DNA from: Terana coerulea
Taxonomy: Eukaryota; Basidiomycota; Agaricomycetes; Polyporales; Phanerochaetaceae
Assembly: GCA_024811115.1 (NCBI GenBank)
Contig: JAKOGH010000145.1
Span: 1 to 22,519 of the forward strand
Reading direction: 5' to 3'
DNA: 22,519 nucleotides
Shown one piece after another: positions 10,333 to 20,080 of this stretch. A model generated the notes under the pieces. The model saw nothing but the letters and a program-made list of their open reading frames with translations, had not been told where the DNA came from and ran no database searches. Each line of letters begins with the position of its first letter. Position 1 is the stretch's first letter. Both the position numbers and the translations under genes were made by a program.

Positions 10333-10552
10333 CGCGGCGGGGGACGAGACAAGCTGCCAGCGCACTGCAGTGCGAATTTATGCGCGCTCGCGTTGCTGCA
10401 AGACTGCTTGGCTGTGTTTGGCAGCGCCTTCCGCCCACGTGGCGAAACGTCCGTCTTGGCGCGTCTAACGCTGCAGTAGCGTGTCCGTCCTTGCGCAGAC
10501 GCAGGCTCATTTGTACCACCACCCTCACTCTCCTTCACGTCTACCGCACGCC
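10333..10552. promoter_or_regulatory. Shared divergent promoter region, C9-methyltransferase / YIF1
   Basis: 220 bp separate the two start codons. The segment is GC-rich with no clear TATA box, as is common for divergently transcribed fungal housekeeping genes. No specific factor site could be named. Confidence 0.5.
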
Positions 10553-11880
10553 ATGGCATACTACAGCAACAACCGGAGCCCGCCGCCGCTTCAGCACCCC
10601 GTCCCGACGCACCCTGCCTACATCCCCGAGCCCCCAGTACGCCCGCCTCGCCGCAGGGCTACCAGCGGTACACGAGCTCGCCCCAGCCAGATGGATACGT
10701 CCAGGCTGCCCCCGCGGGCGTACCTCTCGGCCGTGCCCCGCAGGCGCCCCAGTCGTATGTTTCACACACCGGGTACCAGCCCGCGCAGGCGCGCCATCCG
10801 ACGGTGCGAGGACAGGTGCCCGCCCCTGCCCCGGTCCCCGCGGCGCCCGTCGACCTTGCGGCATGGGGCTTCGACGACGCGACAGCGCAGTTTGGGATGC
10901 AGCTTGGCCAGACAGCGGTTGCGCGCGGGCAGGACTATGTCCAGAAAAGGGTGCGCCGTGTATCGCTTTGGTTTCAGCGCGAAGTACTCATGGCTCTCGT
11001 GTCATGTAACAGCTGGTTGGGTTTATTCCAATAACCGCCATGAAACATCATTTCAAAGTATCGAACAAGTATGTCGTGAAGAAACTAGGAATAGTCTTAT
11101 TCCCGTGGCGTCATAAGCCGTGGGCTCGTAAGACGTATCGCACAGAGAGCGGGCAGGCAGAATGGCTGCCGCCTCGGGACGACATCAACTCCCCTGATCT
11201 ATACATTCCAGGTAAGTTTGTTTCTGTAGAGCAATGCACAGCTGTATAACTTCCTATACTTGCAGCAATGGCAATTGTCACCTACATCCTTCTCGCGGCG
11301 CTTCATTCTGGCCTCAACTCGCGCTTCCACCCAGAGATCCTCGGCGTATCGCTCTCCAAGGCACTGGGCGTTGTCCTGATGGATTTTTTTCTTTGTCTGG
11401 GGTGGATGCTATTTCCTCAATATCCAGGTACGCACTACTCGCGACTGATAGACAAGCCGGGTATTGACACATCGTACAGGGTCCAACACAGCTGCTAGAC
11501 TTGCTGGCGTACGACGGATATAAATTTGTTGGGTGCGTCCTGTCATAATGTTCAGTTCGCTACAGCTGGTTAACAATTTCTTCAGTGTCATCATAACCCT
11601 CGTCGCCGGCCTACTCAACCTCGGGCGCACGGTCTACTTCTCAATTTTCATCTACACATTCCTCGCGACGTTCCTCTTCCTGGTATGTGCCCTCCTCATT
11701 ACTTCGTTAGTCATGTTAACCAGTTCTTGCAGCTACGTTCACTACGGTCGCTCATACTCCCAGACGCCTCTGCTACAGCCTCGCCTGTCAGCACAGCAGC
11801 GCGCTCACGGCGCATTACATTCCTCTTCCTGATCGCTGCAAAGCCAGATCGTATACATGGGCTTGCTGATTCGTGTCTAA
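10553..11880 (+). CDS. YIF1: YIF1-family Golgi/ER membrane protein, 6 exons, three single-base frame breaks
   Basis: Yif1 partners Yip1 and Rab GTPases in ER-to-Golgi vesicle traffic. Exons: 10553-10950, 11013-11211, 11266-11427, 11480-11532, 11586-11682, 11733-11880. A proline-rich N-terminus is followed by family blocks VSNKYVVKKLGIVLFPWRHK and INSPDLYIPAMA and by several hydrophobic helices from exon 3 onward. Similarity to the family needs three frame changes: one base missing in the C5 run 10631-10635, one extra in the T7 run 11384-11390, and one extra in the A3 run 11840-11842. With them the length is about 351 aa, normal for the family, and all exon phases close, ending at TAA 11878-11880. 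Read literally, the last exon runs on to 11936. YIF1 is essential in budding yeast, so sequencing error is more likely than decay. Confidence 0.88.
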
Positions 11881-12274
11881 TAGATGGACGGGTTGTGCTG
11901 CGCATTGCAGATCTGAAAATACTACATAAATATTGAATACTCTCCGTCGCTGATGGGCTGCCTACGAGACACACGAGCTTCGTTAATCTGTCCTGTTCTT
12001 GTATGTCCTCTTGGCTAAACTTCTTCAGGGTGGCAGTAAGGCGGTGAATGCTTTCTCTTCGTGTGGGAATGACATAGTACTGGTGATAGTACCCGGTCGG
12101 AAAGAGTCAGCTCTCTGGACTGTCGCTGGATTGGCGCAAGACTGGCACTGCAGTACATGATCGTCGAGTTGGGGCTCAATCTTGGCACATTTGACCGCTA
12201 AGTCCGCTAATATGTATGGTTAGACATGTCGATCCTGAGAGAAGCTGGGATGCTCACCGATTGGATGTACAAAC
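11881..12274. other. Convergent 3' intergenic space between YIF1 and PSF1
   Basis: 394 bp carrying the 3' ends of two convergent genes. On the minus strand there is a well-formed intron at 12207-12257 (GTGAGC donor, CTAAC branch-like site, TTAG acceptor), followed by an open stretch toward about 12040. It is either a spliced 3' UTR of PSF1 or part of an unrecognised small gene. Nothing else was identified. Confidence 0.5.
12207..12257 (-). other. Intron-like sequence downstream of the PSF1 stop codon
   Basis: 51 nt with GTGAGC at the 5' side, TCTAACC as a possible branch site and TATTAG at the 3' side, the same length class as the confirmed introns nearby. It starts 17 bases past the PSF1 stop codon. 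Confidence 0.45.
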
Positions 12275-12919
12275 CTACACCTCCTCCAGATATCCTTGCA
12301 CGATGAGATGCTCAACGTCTGCTCGTCTCACCAGGAACCTTTGACCTCTCCTGAAGTCAATCGCCCCGACTTCCGTCTGAATAACACCACAATCCCGCAC
12401 GACGCGCACCAGGACATGGAGATCTTTTGGAGGCCTTGAAATTGGGGCAAATAAATCCACTTCTTCCGTTGCGAGGACACCAGAACGAAATGTCAAGAGA
12501 GACTCATTGTACGACCGGAGGTAGTCGACTTCATGCGGGGACAGTTTCGACCGTACGTCCGGCGTGGGTGCCCCAGACGACCCAGAGCCGGCCGTCGAAG
12601 CGGAGAGGAGCAAGGGCAGCGCGCCGCCGACCTGCCAGTAGAGGTCCTTGAGCCGCTCGATGCGGTGGTTGTGGTACGCAAGCAAGCAGCGTTTGTTGCG
12701 GAGGATGACGGTCTGGTAGAGGATGATGTCGGGCGTGACGGCGTTGTCGTGGGCGGCCATGGCGGCCTGGATGAGGGTTTCGAGCTGGCGCTGCTCGCGG
12801 AGGATGGCGCGGACGAGGGTGTCGTTGTATTTGAGCAAGCTGTCCGTCGCCGTCGACCGTTTTGCCTCCGTGACGAGCTGCGTCGCGAGCTCGCCGATCT
12901 GCCGTGCTGAGGACTGCAT
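12275..12919 (-). CDS. PSF1: GINS complex subunit Psf1, single exon, 214 aa
   Basis: Psf1 is one of four GINS subunits. With Cdc45 and Mcm2-7 it forms the CMG replicative helicase in the nucleus. The protein shows the helical A domain with the diagnostic LRNKRCLLAYHNHRIERLK block (about residues 90-110), then an acidic/serine linker, the LSPHEVDYLRSYNESL helix, PPKDLHVLVRVVRD, and the small C-terminal B domain ending VQGYLEEV. Length agrees with the usual 200-220 aa. I chose ATG 12919 (MQSSARQ), which matches the family N-terminus; an in-frame ATG at 12970 would add a 17-residue extension that does not look conserved. It is divergent from ULA1 with 180 bp between start codons. The frame is intact. 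Confidence 0.92.
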   Translation of the reverse strand: MQSSARQIGELATQLVTEAKRSTATDSLLKYNDTLVRAILREQRQLETLIQAAMAAHDNAVTPDIILYQTVILRNKRCLLAYHNHRIERLKDLYWQVGGALPLLLSASTAGSGSSGAPTPDVRSKLSPHEVDYLRSYNESLLTFRSGVLATEEVDLFAPISRPPKDLHVLVRVVRDCGVIQTEVGAIDFRRGQRFLVRRADVEHLIVQGYLEEV

Positions 12920-13099
12920 GGCGGCGCGAGGAAGGGAGGGCGGGCACGTCACGCTCACACGAGTCGTCACCGCTGTGACGCCACGCGGAGGAAGCGCGCT
13001 GCGGCGTCAAGGGCGGCTTGCTCATCGCTCTCCGTCCTTTCCTCATTACCACACATCCCACTCTCTAACTCACGCAAAATAGACAAGATAGAAGAAGAA
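12920..13099. promoter_or_regulatory. Divergent promoter region, PSF1 / ULA1
   Basis: 180 bp between the PSF1 start (12919) and the proposed ULA1 start (13100). It contains CT-rich tracts (about 13026-13075) and no TATA box. Either gene's 5' UTR must be short. Confidence 0.45.
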
Positions 13100-15218
13100 A
13101 TGCTGCAGAACGACTCACAGGACATTGAGGCAGCTACGGCCAGTGTTCAGTGCGCTATATGTCCGCTGTCTCTGTAGATCGGGCTCACAGATGACCTACG
13201 GATAGAGCACAGCCGGACAACAAGACCCGCCGTTATGACCGACAGCTAAGGTGTGAAAAAATATGTATCTGAATGCGAACATATTAACCACTTCTCTCTG
13301 TAGACTGTGGGCAGCATCCGGCCAAGCAGCCCTCGAATCCGCCCGTGTACTCGTCACCTCCGGCTCCGCCACCTCCACCTCCATCCTCAAGAACCTCGTC
13401 CTCCCTGGCATTGGTCACTTCACCATCCTTGATGCTGCAACAACCTCTCCCGCCGATGCCGGTAACAACTTCTTTCTCAACGCCGCAGCCAGTCTGGGCA
13501 AGCCCCGCGCCGCCGAGGCCGTCCCGCTTCTGCGCGAGCTCAACGAGAGCGTCGACGGTGCCGCGGACACACGGGAGCTGGACGAACTGCTGGATACAGA
13601 GGAAGGCAGGAAGTACATCACAAGTTTCTCGCTGGTGGTTGCACACAATCTCCCGGCGCCGACGCTCGAGAAGCTCTCGAGCCTGCTGTGGCAGGACTCG
13701 ATCCACCCGCCACTCATCGTCGTTCGCTCCGCAGGCTTCATCGCCGACTTCTTCATCCAGTTTCACGAACATTGCGGTACGTTCTTTGTACTTTGTTTCG
13801 TGTGTGTATGCGTGAATACAACCTTGCTTTGCAGTAATTGAGTCGCACAGCGAAATCACATCGTCGCTCCGCCTCACAAAACCATTTCCTGAGCTCCAGA
13901 AATGGGCAGACTCCGTTGATTACGACACGATCGACCCGACGGAGCACGCACACATCCCCTTCGCCATCATCCTCATCAAGGAGGCAGACAAGTGGCGAGC
14001 AGAGGTACGTACTACCTACAGCCCCAAACGCATGGCCTCATATATCTCTGGACGCAGCACGATGGCAACCTACCAAAGGCATATGCAGAGCAGAAGGCGT
14101 TCAAAGCTGCAGTCCTTAAACGCCAACGGAAGCTCGACGAGGAGAACTTCGAAGAGGCCGAGGCGCAGGCGGTGCGGTTGTGGTCGGAGAAGCATGTACG
14201 CCCTTCTCTTTGCTCCTGAGTCCCTCCGTGCTCTCGCTCAACATTACCACACATAGGTACCGTCTGACATCCAACCCCTGCTCGACTTGCCACCGGTGGA
14301 CGTGACCAAGACGTCGCAAGCCGCGTTCCACGCTTTGCTCCACACACTGCGCCTGTTCGTGCAGGATCCTGCGGGGCCGGGGTGCCTCCCGCTCTCCTCA
14401 ACGCTACCGGACATGAAGACAGACACGGAGAGCTATGTGCGGCTGCAGCTCCTGTACAAGGAGCAGGCGCGCGTCGAGAATGTCTGTACCTTTCCCTTTC
14501 CTCTTCATTGCCGTTTAGAAGTGTGAGCGGCGTGCTGACGGGGGCGCACAGGTGCTGTTCAAGGAGATATTGAAGAAGACCTTCCCGGACCTGTCGATCG
14601 AGGTCGCCCTGGTTGATGCGTTTGTGAAGAACGCGCACCACCTGCGTCTGCTCCGTGGCAAGCAGTTCGGAGCCCTCGACAAGGACGCCGCCGCCCTCGG
14701 TGCGCCCCTTCTCCCTCGCTAGCATCATCGCGCTAACCCATTTTGTGTGGTGCGTCACAGCGGAGGCCCTGCTAGTCTACCCCAGCCAGACTATAACACA
14801 TCTCGCGCTGTCCGCTCTGTCGACTCTTCTCGCACGGAGCTCAGGTAGGTCCTTCCAGCGATACTCATTTTCGCTCATCCGGCACTCACCCATGAGGCAG
14901 ATACAGCGAGCATTACCCCTGAGGCCCTCACCGCCGAGGTCCAGTCGCTCGTGGGGCAAGGCGTCGAGCTGCCCGAGCACCTCGAGGCTGCCGTCGGCGA
15001 GATGTACGTCCCCGCTTCGTCCCCTTCCCTCGCTGTAACTCACTTGTTGAAACAGTGCACGCACGCCGACCGCGGACCTTCCAAACACGGCCGCCTTCCT
15101 CGGTGGGATGGTCGCGCAGGAGAGCATCAAGATGATCACACGCCAGTACGTGCCCGTGAACGGCTACTGCGTCGTCGACCTCGTCGATTCGACGACTGGC
15201 GTGGTCGGGTCGTCGTAA
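13100..15218 (+). CDS. ULA1: NEDD8-activating enzyme E1 regulatory subunit (ULA1/APPBP1/NAE1), 10 exons, 532 aa
   Basis: With the UBA3 subunit, this protein activates NEDD8/Rub1 for cullin neddylation; it is the ThiF-like half without the catalytic cysteine. Exons: 13100-13149, 13206-13250, 13304-13776, 13835-14004, 14058-14195, 14257-14481, 14552-14699, 14761-14844, 14901-15003, 15056-15218; phases close to 533 codons. Recognised blocks are RRYDRQLRLWAASGQAALES, the nucleotide-fold segment ILKNLVLPGIGHFTILD, PLIVVRSAGF, and the C-terminal NTAAFLGGMVAQESIKMITR and VPVNGYCVVDL. Exon 1 is the weakest part: the YDRQLRLW frame meets a stop just upstream without an ATG, so a first exon with ATG 13100 and a 56-nt intron is inferred. 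The donor at 14482 (GTCTGT) is atypical. The acceptor of exon 9 may be 14901 or 14907. The frame is otherwise intact. Confidence 0.92.
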
Positions 15219-15432
15219 GCGCGAGGTGTTAGGAAGAGACGGTTGGATCTTGTACATGTATCTTGGTATGGCTTCATCGGAAAGACCTACGCTTATCTAT
15301 ATAGACGAGGTCTTGTGTACATATAATAACGCTCTTTCCTGATGCATGTCTTGTGTGACAGCTTTCACTGATACATTGATACAAGCAAGCGACATGCATA
15401 AGTGGGTAAAACCACAACATCTGTGGACACAA

Positions 15433-18400
15433 TCAAGCACCGATGTGGATGAAGTTTACCCATCTCTCCGGCTCATTCCTCTTCACTTTCCTTCTCAGCT
15501 TCATCGTCGCCTCGCTTAATGCCCTCGCCGCTCCTTGGAATGACAGGTCCTGTGGATTTTCTTCCGACGGATCTGTGAGCATGCCCTCGTAGAACAGCTT
15601 CGCCATGGTCGGTCCATCCTCGTCCATCAAATGCCACATTGTGCCCACCACGCCGCGAAACCCGACGAATTGCATCGCAGCGGCCAGATGCAGGGCCTCC
15701 TCGGGCGCGCCGTCCTCGGTTTGCTCGGCGGTGTGGCAAGCAGACAGAAAGGCGAATTCGGCGTTGGTCAAGTGGGATTTGACAATCTCGAGCAGTGTAA
15801 GCCGTTGGCCGTTCCAAAGCACGAAGCCGGAGTCGAAGGGATCGAGCGCGCCGAGCTGTCCATGGCAGGCAAAGTGGGCCCATGAGTAGGCTTGAAGACC
15901 GCGAGAGACTGCTTCGGGTGTGGCGTCTGCGTTTTGAAGCACGGCGATGGGCATTCTGTTGCCGAACCCTTTGAGCGCAGCAGCTTCTTCGTTAACGCGA
16001 AGTAGTGAGTTATCATCCGCTCTTGGTAGCTGCAATATAGCAAGTAATGTCGGACGCGGTTCCCTCGTAGCGTGAGGAGCGTTAGGCCGAGCCTGAATGA
16101 GCGCGGAAAGGGTAGGAGTGTACGAGGAGACGTAAAGGTCTGGCAAATAGACCAAATCGTTCTTCCCGCCTCCACGAGTTTCGGGAGTAGGCCCTGCTGC
16201 GTGAATAGGAAGCGAGCAGAGGACAGATGTTGGACACCACCATATGCGGGATCCCTTCTCAATGCCTAGTTCTCCTAGCGTCGAGACAACCAGGCCCACC
16301 AGATCATCCCACAGCCACTCGAGAACATCTTTGAGCACAGAGTTGTATGCCTTGATCAAGTCCGGAAGGTGTCGACGTGCGTTGAGAAAAGTCTTCGCCA
16401 TCCTGCTAGCTTGCTCGTAAAAGGAGTCATGAAGCGGGATGCATACCGGGTCGCGGTCCCGCAAAATGACTATCGCGGCTGAACCAGACTTGCTGTGATT
16501 GACCATGATGACTGGACCGCCGGCGGCGGCCTGTTGTATGTCAGTGAACGATGGCGGCAAGAGGAAGCTACTGAAGCCAGGCAGCGCGCGGATTTTCTCT
16601 GTCAGTTGATCCAGTTCTTCTGAAAGTTGTCGTTTCCTCTGCAGCATCTTCCCGTACTTGTCCGATTTCGGTTCATCTACCTGCCAAGCCGGAAGGGGGT
16701 TTTCGTGCGTGAACTCAAAGACCTCGACCGGATTAGATGATGTGCTGAGCGCTTCTAAAGCCTGCGCCGTCGAGACGAAGCTGTCTCGCAGCGACATGTC
16801 CACGGCGGCGAGTTGGTCAAGAGGCGTTCGCAAGCGGCGCACTTGAGACCAGAGCAAGGATCGACCCTGCTCAAGCATCTCCACTGCATCCAAAATTTGT
16901 GGTTGTTGAATAGCGTACGACGCACCATCTACACAAACCGTGTTGCTGCGATTGAGATCCTGAAGCTGCATCTTGAGCGTGGGATGGATGACGAGCGTGC
17001 GTTCCAGAAAGCGGATGCAGGTCTTGTAAGCTTCCAACGTAGACGGATGCCCTCATCACGTCCGAAGTTGGCCCAGTTCAACGCGGACATCAGTTGCATA
17101 GATATGGTACCCGAGCTGTCTCGCTCAGTTGCGGACAACTTCAGCAAGTCGATGCACTCCTCCAAGTCCTTGACCTCGCCCGTTCGGTAGTATCGCGCCT
17201 TGAGCGAGATGCCCAGATGGATGAGTATCCCAGCGTGGTTAGGGTGCCCCAATGGACACAGGGAAAGGGCCTCCCGCTTGAGCAGCATTGACTCTTCAAG
17301 ATCGTTCGGAGAGTCCGCTTTGTGATATCTCCTTAAAAGCGAGGCAGCGAGGTTGCTGAGCGACACAAACCGCTCGGCATGTTGAGGCGGACGCAAACCG
17401 AGCGCCTCGCGGTGGAGTAGAATGGACTCTTCAAGGTCCTGGAGGCGGTCTGTTTTCTCATGTAGTGATTGGAGCGACAAAGCCAAATTGTTAAACGACG
17501 TAGCTCGGTTGTGGTGCCCTGCAGGACAAAAGGTAAGGGCCTCGCGCTTATGCAGAATTGACTCCTCAAGGTCCTCTATGCGGCCCATCCGCTCGTATCG
17601 ACTTTGAAACGAACTGGCCAGGTTGTTGAGCGACGAAGACCTCCCAGCGTGCCCCGACGGACATAGCGCTAGTGCCTCACGGTGGCACAGGATAGACTCC
17701 TCTATGTCGTGCACCTGGCCCGTGCGGTTATATCGCAACCTCAGCGAGAGACCTAGGTTGTCGAGTGGTCCATACCGGTTGAGTTGCCCTGCGGGACACA
17801 AAGCAAGCGCTCCACGGAGACATAGGATGATTTCCTCGAGGTCCTCCGTGCGGCCGCTTTGGCTATACCGGGTCTCGAGTGCAATAGCTAGGTTGTTGAG
17901 CGACAAAGTCTGGTCATGGTGTCCAGACGCGCACAAGGCAAGTGCTTCGCGGTGGTGCAGAATCGATTCCTCTAGGTCTTTTATATGGCCTGTACACTTG
18001 TATCGACGCTCAACTGAGCCAGCAAGGTTATTAAGGGACGAGAACCGGGCCGGGTGACCAGGTGGCCGCAAGATGAGAGCTTCGCGGTGGTGGAGGATTG
18101 ACTCCTCAAGAGCCTCTCTGCAGCTTGTTCGTTCGTATTGCGACATTAGCGAGGCGGCGAGGTTATTGAGTGCGGAACAGCGGATAGGGTGCCCTGAGGG
18201 ACGGAAAGCAAGTGCCTCGCGAGAACGCATAACTGCTTCATCGAGGTCCTGTGTATGACCGGTTTGCGCATATCGCAACTGAAGTGAATGAGCCAGGTTG
18301 TTGAGGAACACAGACTGGTTGGGATGCCCGGGCGGACACAAGGTGAGAGCCTCGCGCTCATGTAGAATGGACTCCTCCAGATCCTCCATGCGGCTCGCTT

Positions 18401-19572
18401 TACGGTATTGGCTTTGAAGCGACATAGCTAGACTATTTAGCAATGAAGGCCGGTCAGAATGTGCTGATGGATACAAAGCAAGAGCGGTGCGGTTGTGTGA
18501 AACCAGCTCCTCGAGATCCTCCATACGACCCGTTTGTTCATATCTCCTTTGGAGTGATGAAGCTAGGCTGACAAGGCACGTTGAGCGAAGAGGGTGTCCA
18601 GAAGGAAGTACAGCAAGAACCTTGCGATGGTGCAAGATCGCTTCCTCAAGATCCGGCATGCTGCCCGTTCGCTCATATCGCAGGTGAAGCGCAAGAGCCA
18701 GGTTGGTAAGTGACACAAACTGGTTCAGATGCCCCGGCGGACACGCTCCAAGAGCTTCATGTTTATACCTGATGGACTCCTCAAGATCTTCCATCTGCCC
18801 GGTGTGCTCATATCGGCTCTGAAGCGACGAAGCGAGGTTGGTAAGTGCGGCAGACCGGTTTGAATGCTCCGCGGGGAACAAGGCAATAGCCTGGCGATTG
18901 TGCGAAATCAGCTCGTTTGCGTCTTCCATCTTGTGACTATGCTTGAAACGCTCTTCATATGCGGAAGATAGGAACAGCATGACAAGAGGTCGATCGGGTC
19001 GATCGGGTGGAGGGGATATGCCAAGAAACCCAAGGTAATGCTGGATGCATTCCTCGAGATCCTGTATCGCTTTGCTCGCTTTGAACCTGTGACGGAGGGC
19101 GAAGGCGAGGCTACAAAGACGAACAGGATAGTCCCGATCTTCTTTGGTAGATGAAGCCAAACCTCGACGTAACACAGCTACAACATCTACGAGCTCGGTG
19201 GGCGGCATAGAATGTAAGTAGGCGTGACCAACGCTTGAATAGGATAGGTTGAACGGGTTTGAAATATATGTATGAGGTGAGATGGAAATATCACCAATGG
19301 GTCGTTAGACGTACCTGGAGTATCCTTCGTCCAGTGTTTTTTGTTCGGTTTTTTCTTTCTTGGCGAAGATGCCTTGCAGGACGAGACGGCAGCGCTTTGT
19401 GCTTTCCACTCGCCGAGGAAGTCCCAGGCACCTACGCAACAGAATCGTTAGTCAGTATTGAATATGAATGGTACACTTGTTCGCTCAGTAGGCCCAAACT
19501 AACTCACCGTTTCGGTTGGACTCGGATGGTAGGTACTGTGACTGGTAGTGTTGCAAGTTGTTCGTTTAACAT
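15433..19572 (-). CDS. TPR-CHAT protein (tandem TPR-like repeats plus caspase-like CHAT domain), one frame break
   Basis: CHAT is a caspase/separase-clan cysteine peptidase-like domain often joined to TPRs. Exons (minus): 19508-19572, 19315-19431, 15433-19233. ATG 19572 is preceded by an in-frame stop, and the splice phases join without adjustment. The N-terminal 60 residues (LVLQGIFAKKEKTEQKTL) could be the remnant of a C2-like lead domain. Then come about 15 units of 45 residues with the pattern LEESILHHREAL..CP.GH...SLNNLA.SL..RYE.TG...D, and finally the CHAT domain. The likely catalytic dyad is present: His in HFACHGQ (codon 15862-15864) and Cys in LSACHTAE (codon 15736-15738). The frame changes between 17038 and 17050, just after FGRDEGI and before LEAYKTCI; one missing base would restore about 1,327 residues. 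The substrate is unknown. The neighbour downstream is ULA1 (convergent, 214 bp away). Confidence 0.88.
17166..19058 (-). repeat. Fourteen tandem 45-residue (135-bp) TPR-like units
   Basis: Coding repeats of constant 45-codon period (the first is 46), with a related degenerate unit before and a partial one after. The most alike units lie in the middle (for example those starting LEESILHHREALILRP and LEESILHHREALALCA). The array lies in frame inside the TPR-CHAT gene. The period fits helix-turn-helix TPR/Sel1-type solenoid units of the kinesin-light-chain style with an added loop. Confidence 0.85.
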
Positions 19573-20080
19573 TAAGCGCCTTGGACTACCAAACGGAACG
19601 AACTTCGATGGAGCTCAAATAAAGGTTGAACACGAAGTGCAGGACATACCGCATGCAATCGAGAGAGCTTACTTCACAGTCTAGTGCTTATACTGCATGC
19701 TCATAAACAACCAAGCAAGTACTTTGAAGTTGTTCAATGCCATTCCAGATCACCATTACCGCCAGTCAGTCCAGTACACCGGCCAACACGCGCACGAAGA
19801 ACCAAATCGAAGGGTATATCACGAGATATGTACGAACAAAACGAGAGAGAAAACGACGGATGGTCTGAGAGGGTGCTAGAGCGATGTGCGCGGAAGAGCA
19901 GCGATAGACGAACAAGGAGAGGGAGGGCGTCGGCAGGCGAAGTCGATAAATGAGGGACCTGGCCAGCCACTCCCCCTTTAGACGAATAGACAATCCCGAT
20001 GCCGAGCGACCCCACGACCCCCAAAACACTGCAGCGCTCTTCACCCCAGGCGCGTCAGCACCCAGAACGAGCGGACGAGC
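19573..20080. other. Intergenic space upstream of the TPR-CHAT gene
   Basis: 508 bp holding the promoter and 5' leader of the TPR-CHAT gene and the 3' flank of the LysM gene, both on the minus strand. No clear TATA box, repeat or RNA gene was seen. The plus-strand open stretches here have no family resemblance. Confidence 0.5.

Noticed and set aside
9718..10479. 253-codon plus-strand open frame
   Set aside because: It lies antisense over exons 1 and 2 of the C9-methyltransferase and has no family resemblance; it is a shadow of a GC-rich coding strand.
10637..10656. A 20-nt intron in YIF1 exon 1 (GTACGC..CCGCAG)
   Set aside because: It would restore the frame, but it is far below known spliceable sizes and would remove residues that fit the family; a missing C is simpler.
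12533..13082. Plus-strand open frames of about 120 codons over PSF1
   Set aside because: They are antisense to the recognised PSF1 frame with no similarity of their own.
14012..14758. 248-codon minus-strand open frame
   Set aside because: It is antisense to ULA1 exons with conserved protein on the plus strand.
15433..17037. CHAT part as a separate gene
   Set aside because: The CHAT half opens with a TTG rather than an ATG, continues the family sequence of the TPR half directly, and no promoter space exists between them; one broken gene is the better reading, pending reads.
19259..19684. 141-codon plus-strand open frame
   Set aside because: It overlaps the two upstream exons of the TPR-CHAT gene on the other strand, which have good splice signals; the frame has no recognisable motif.
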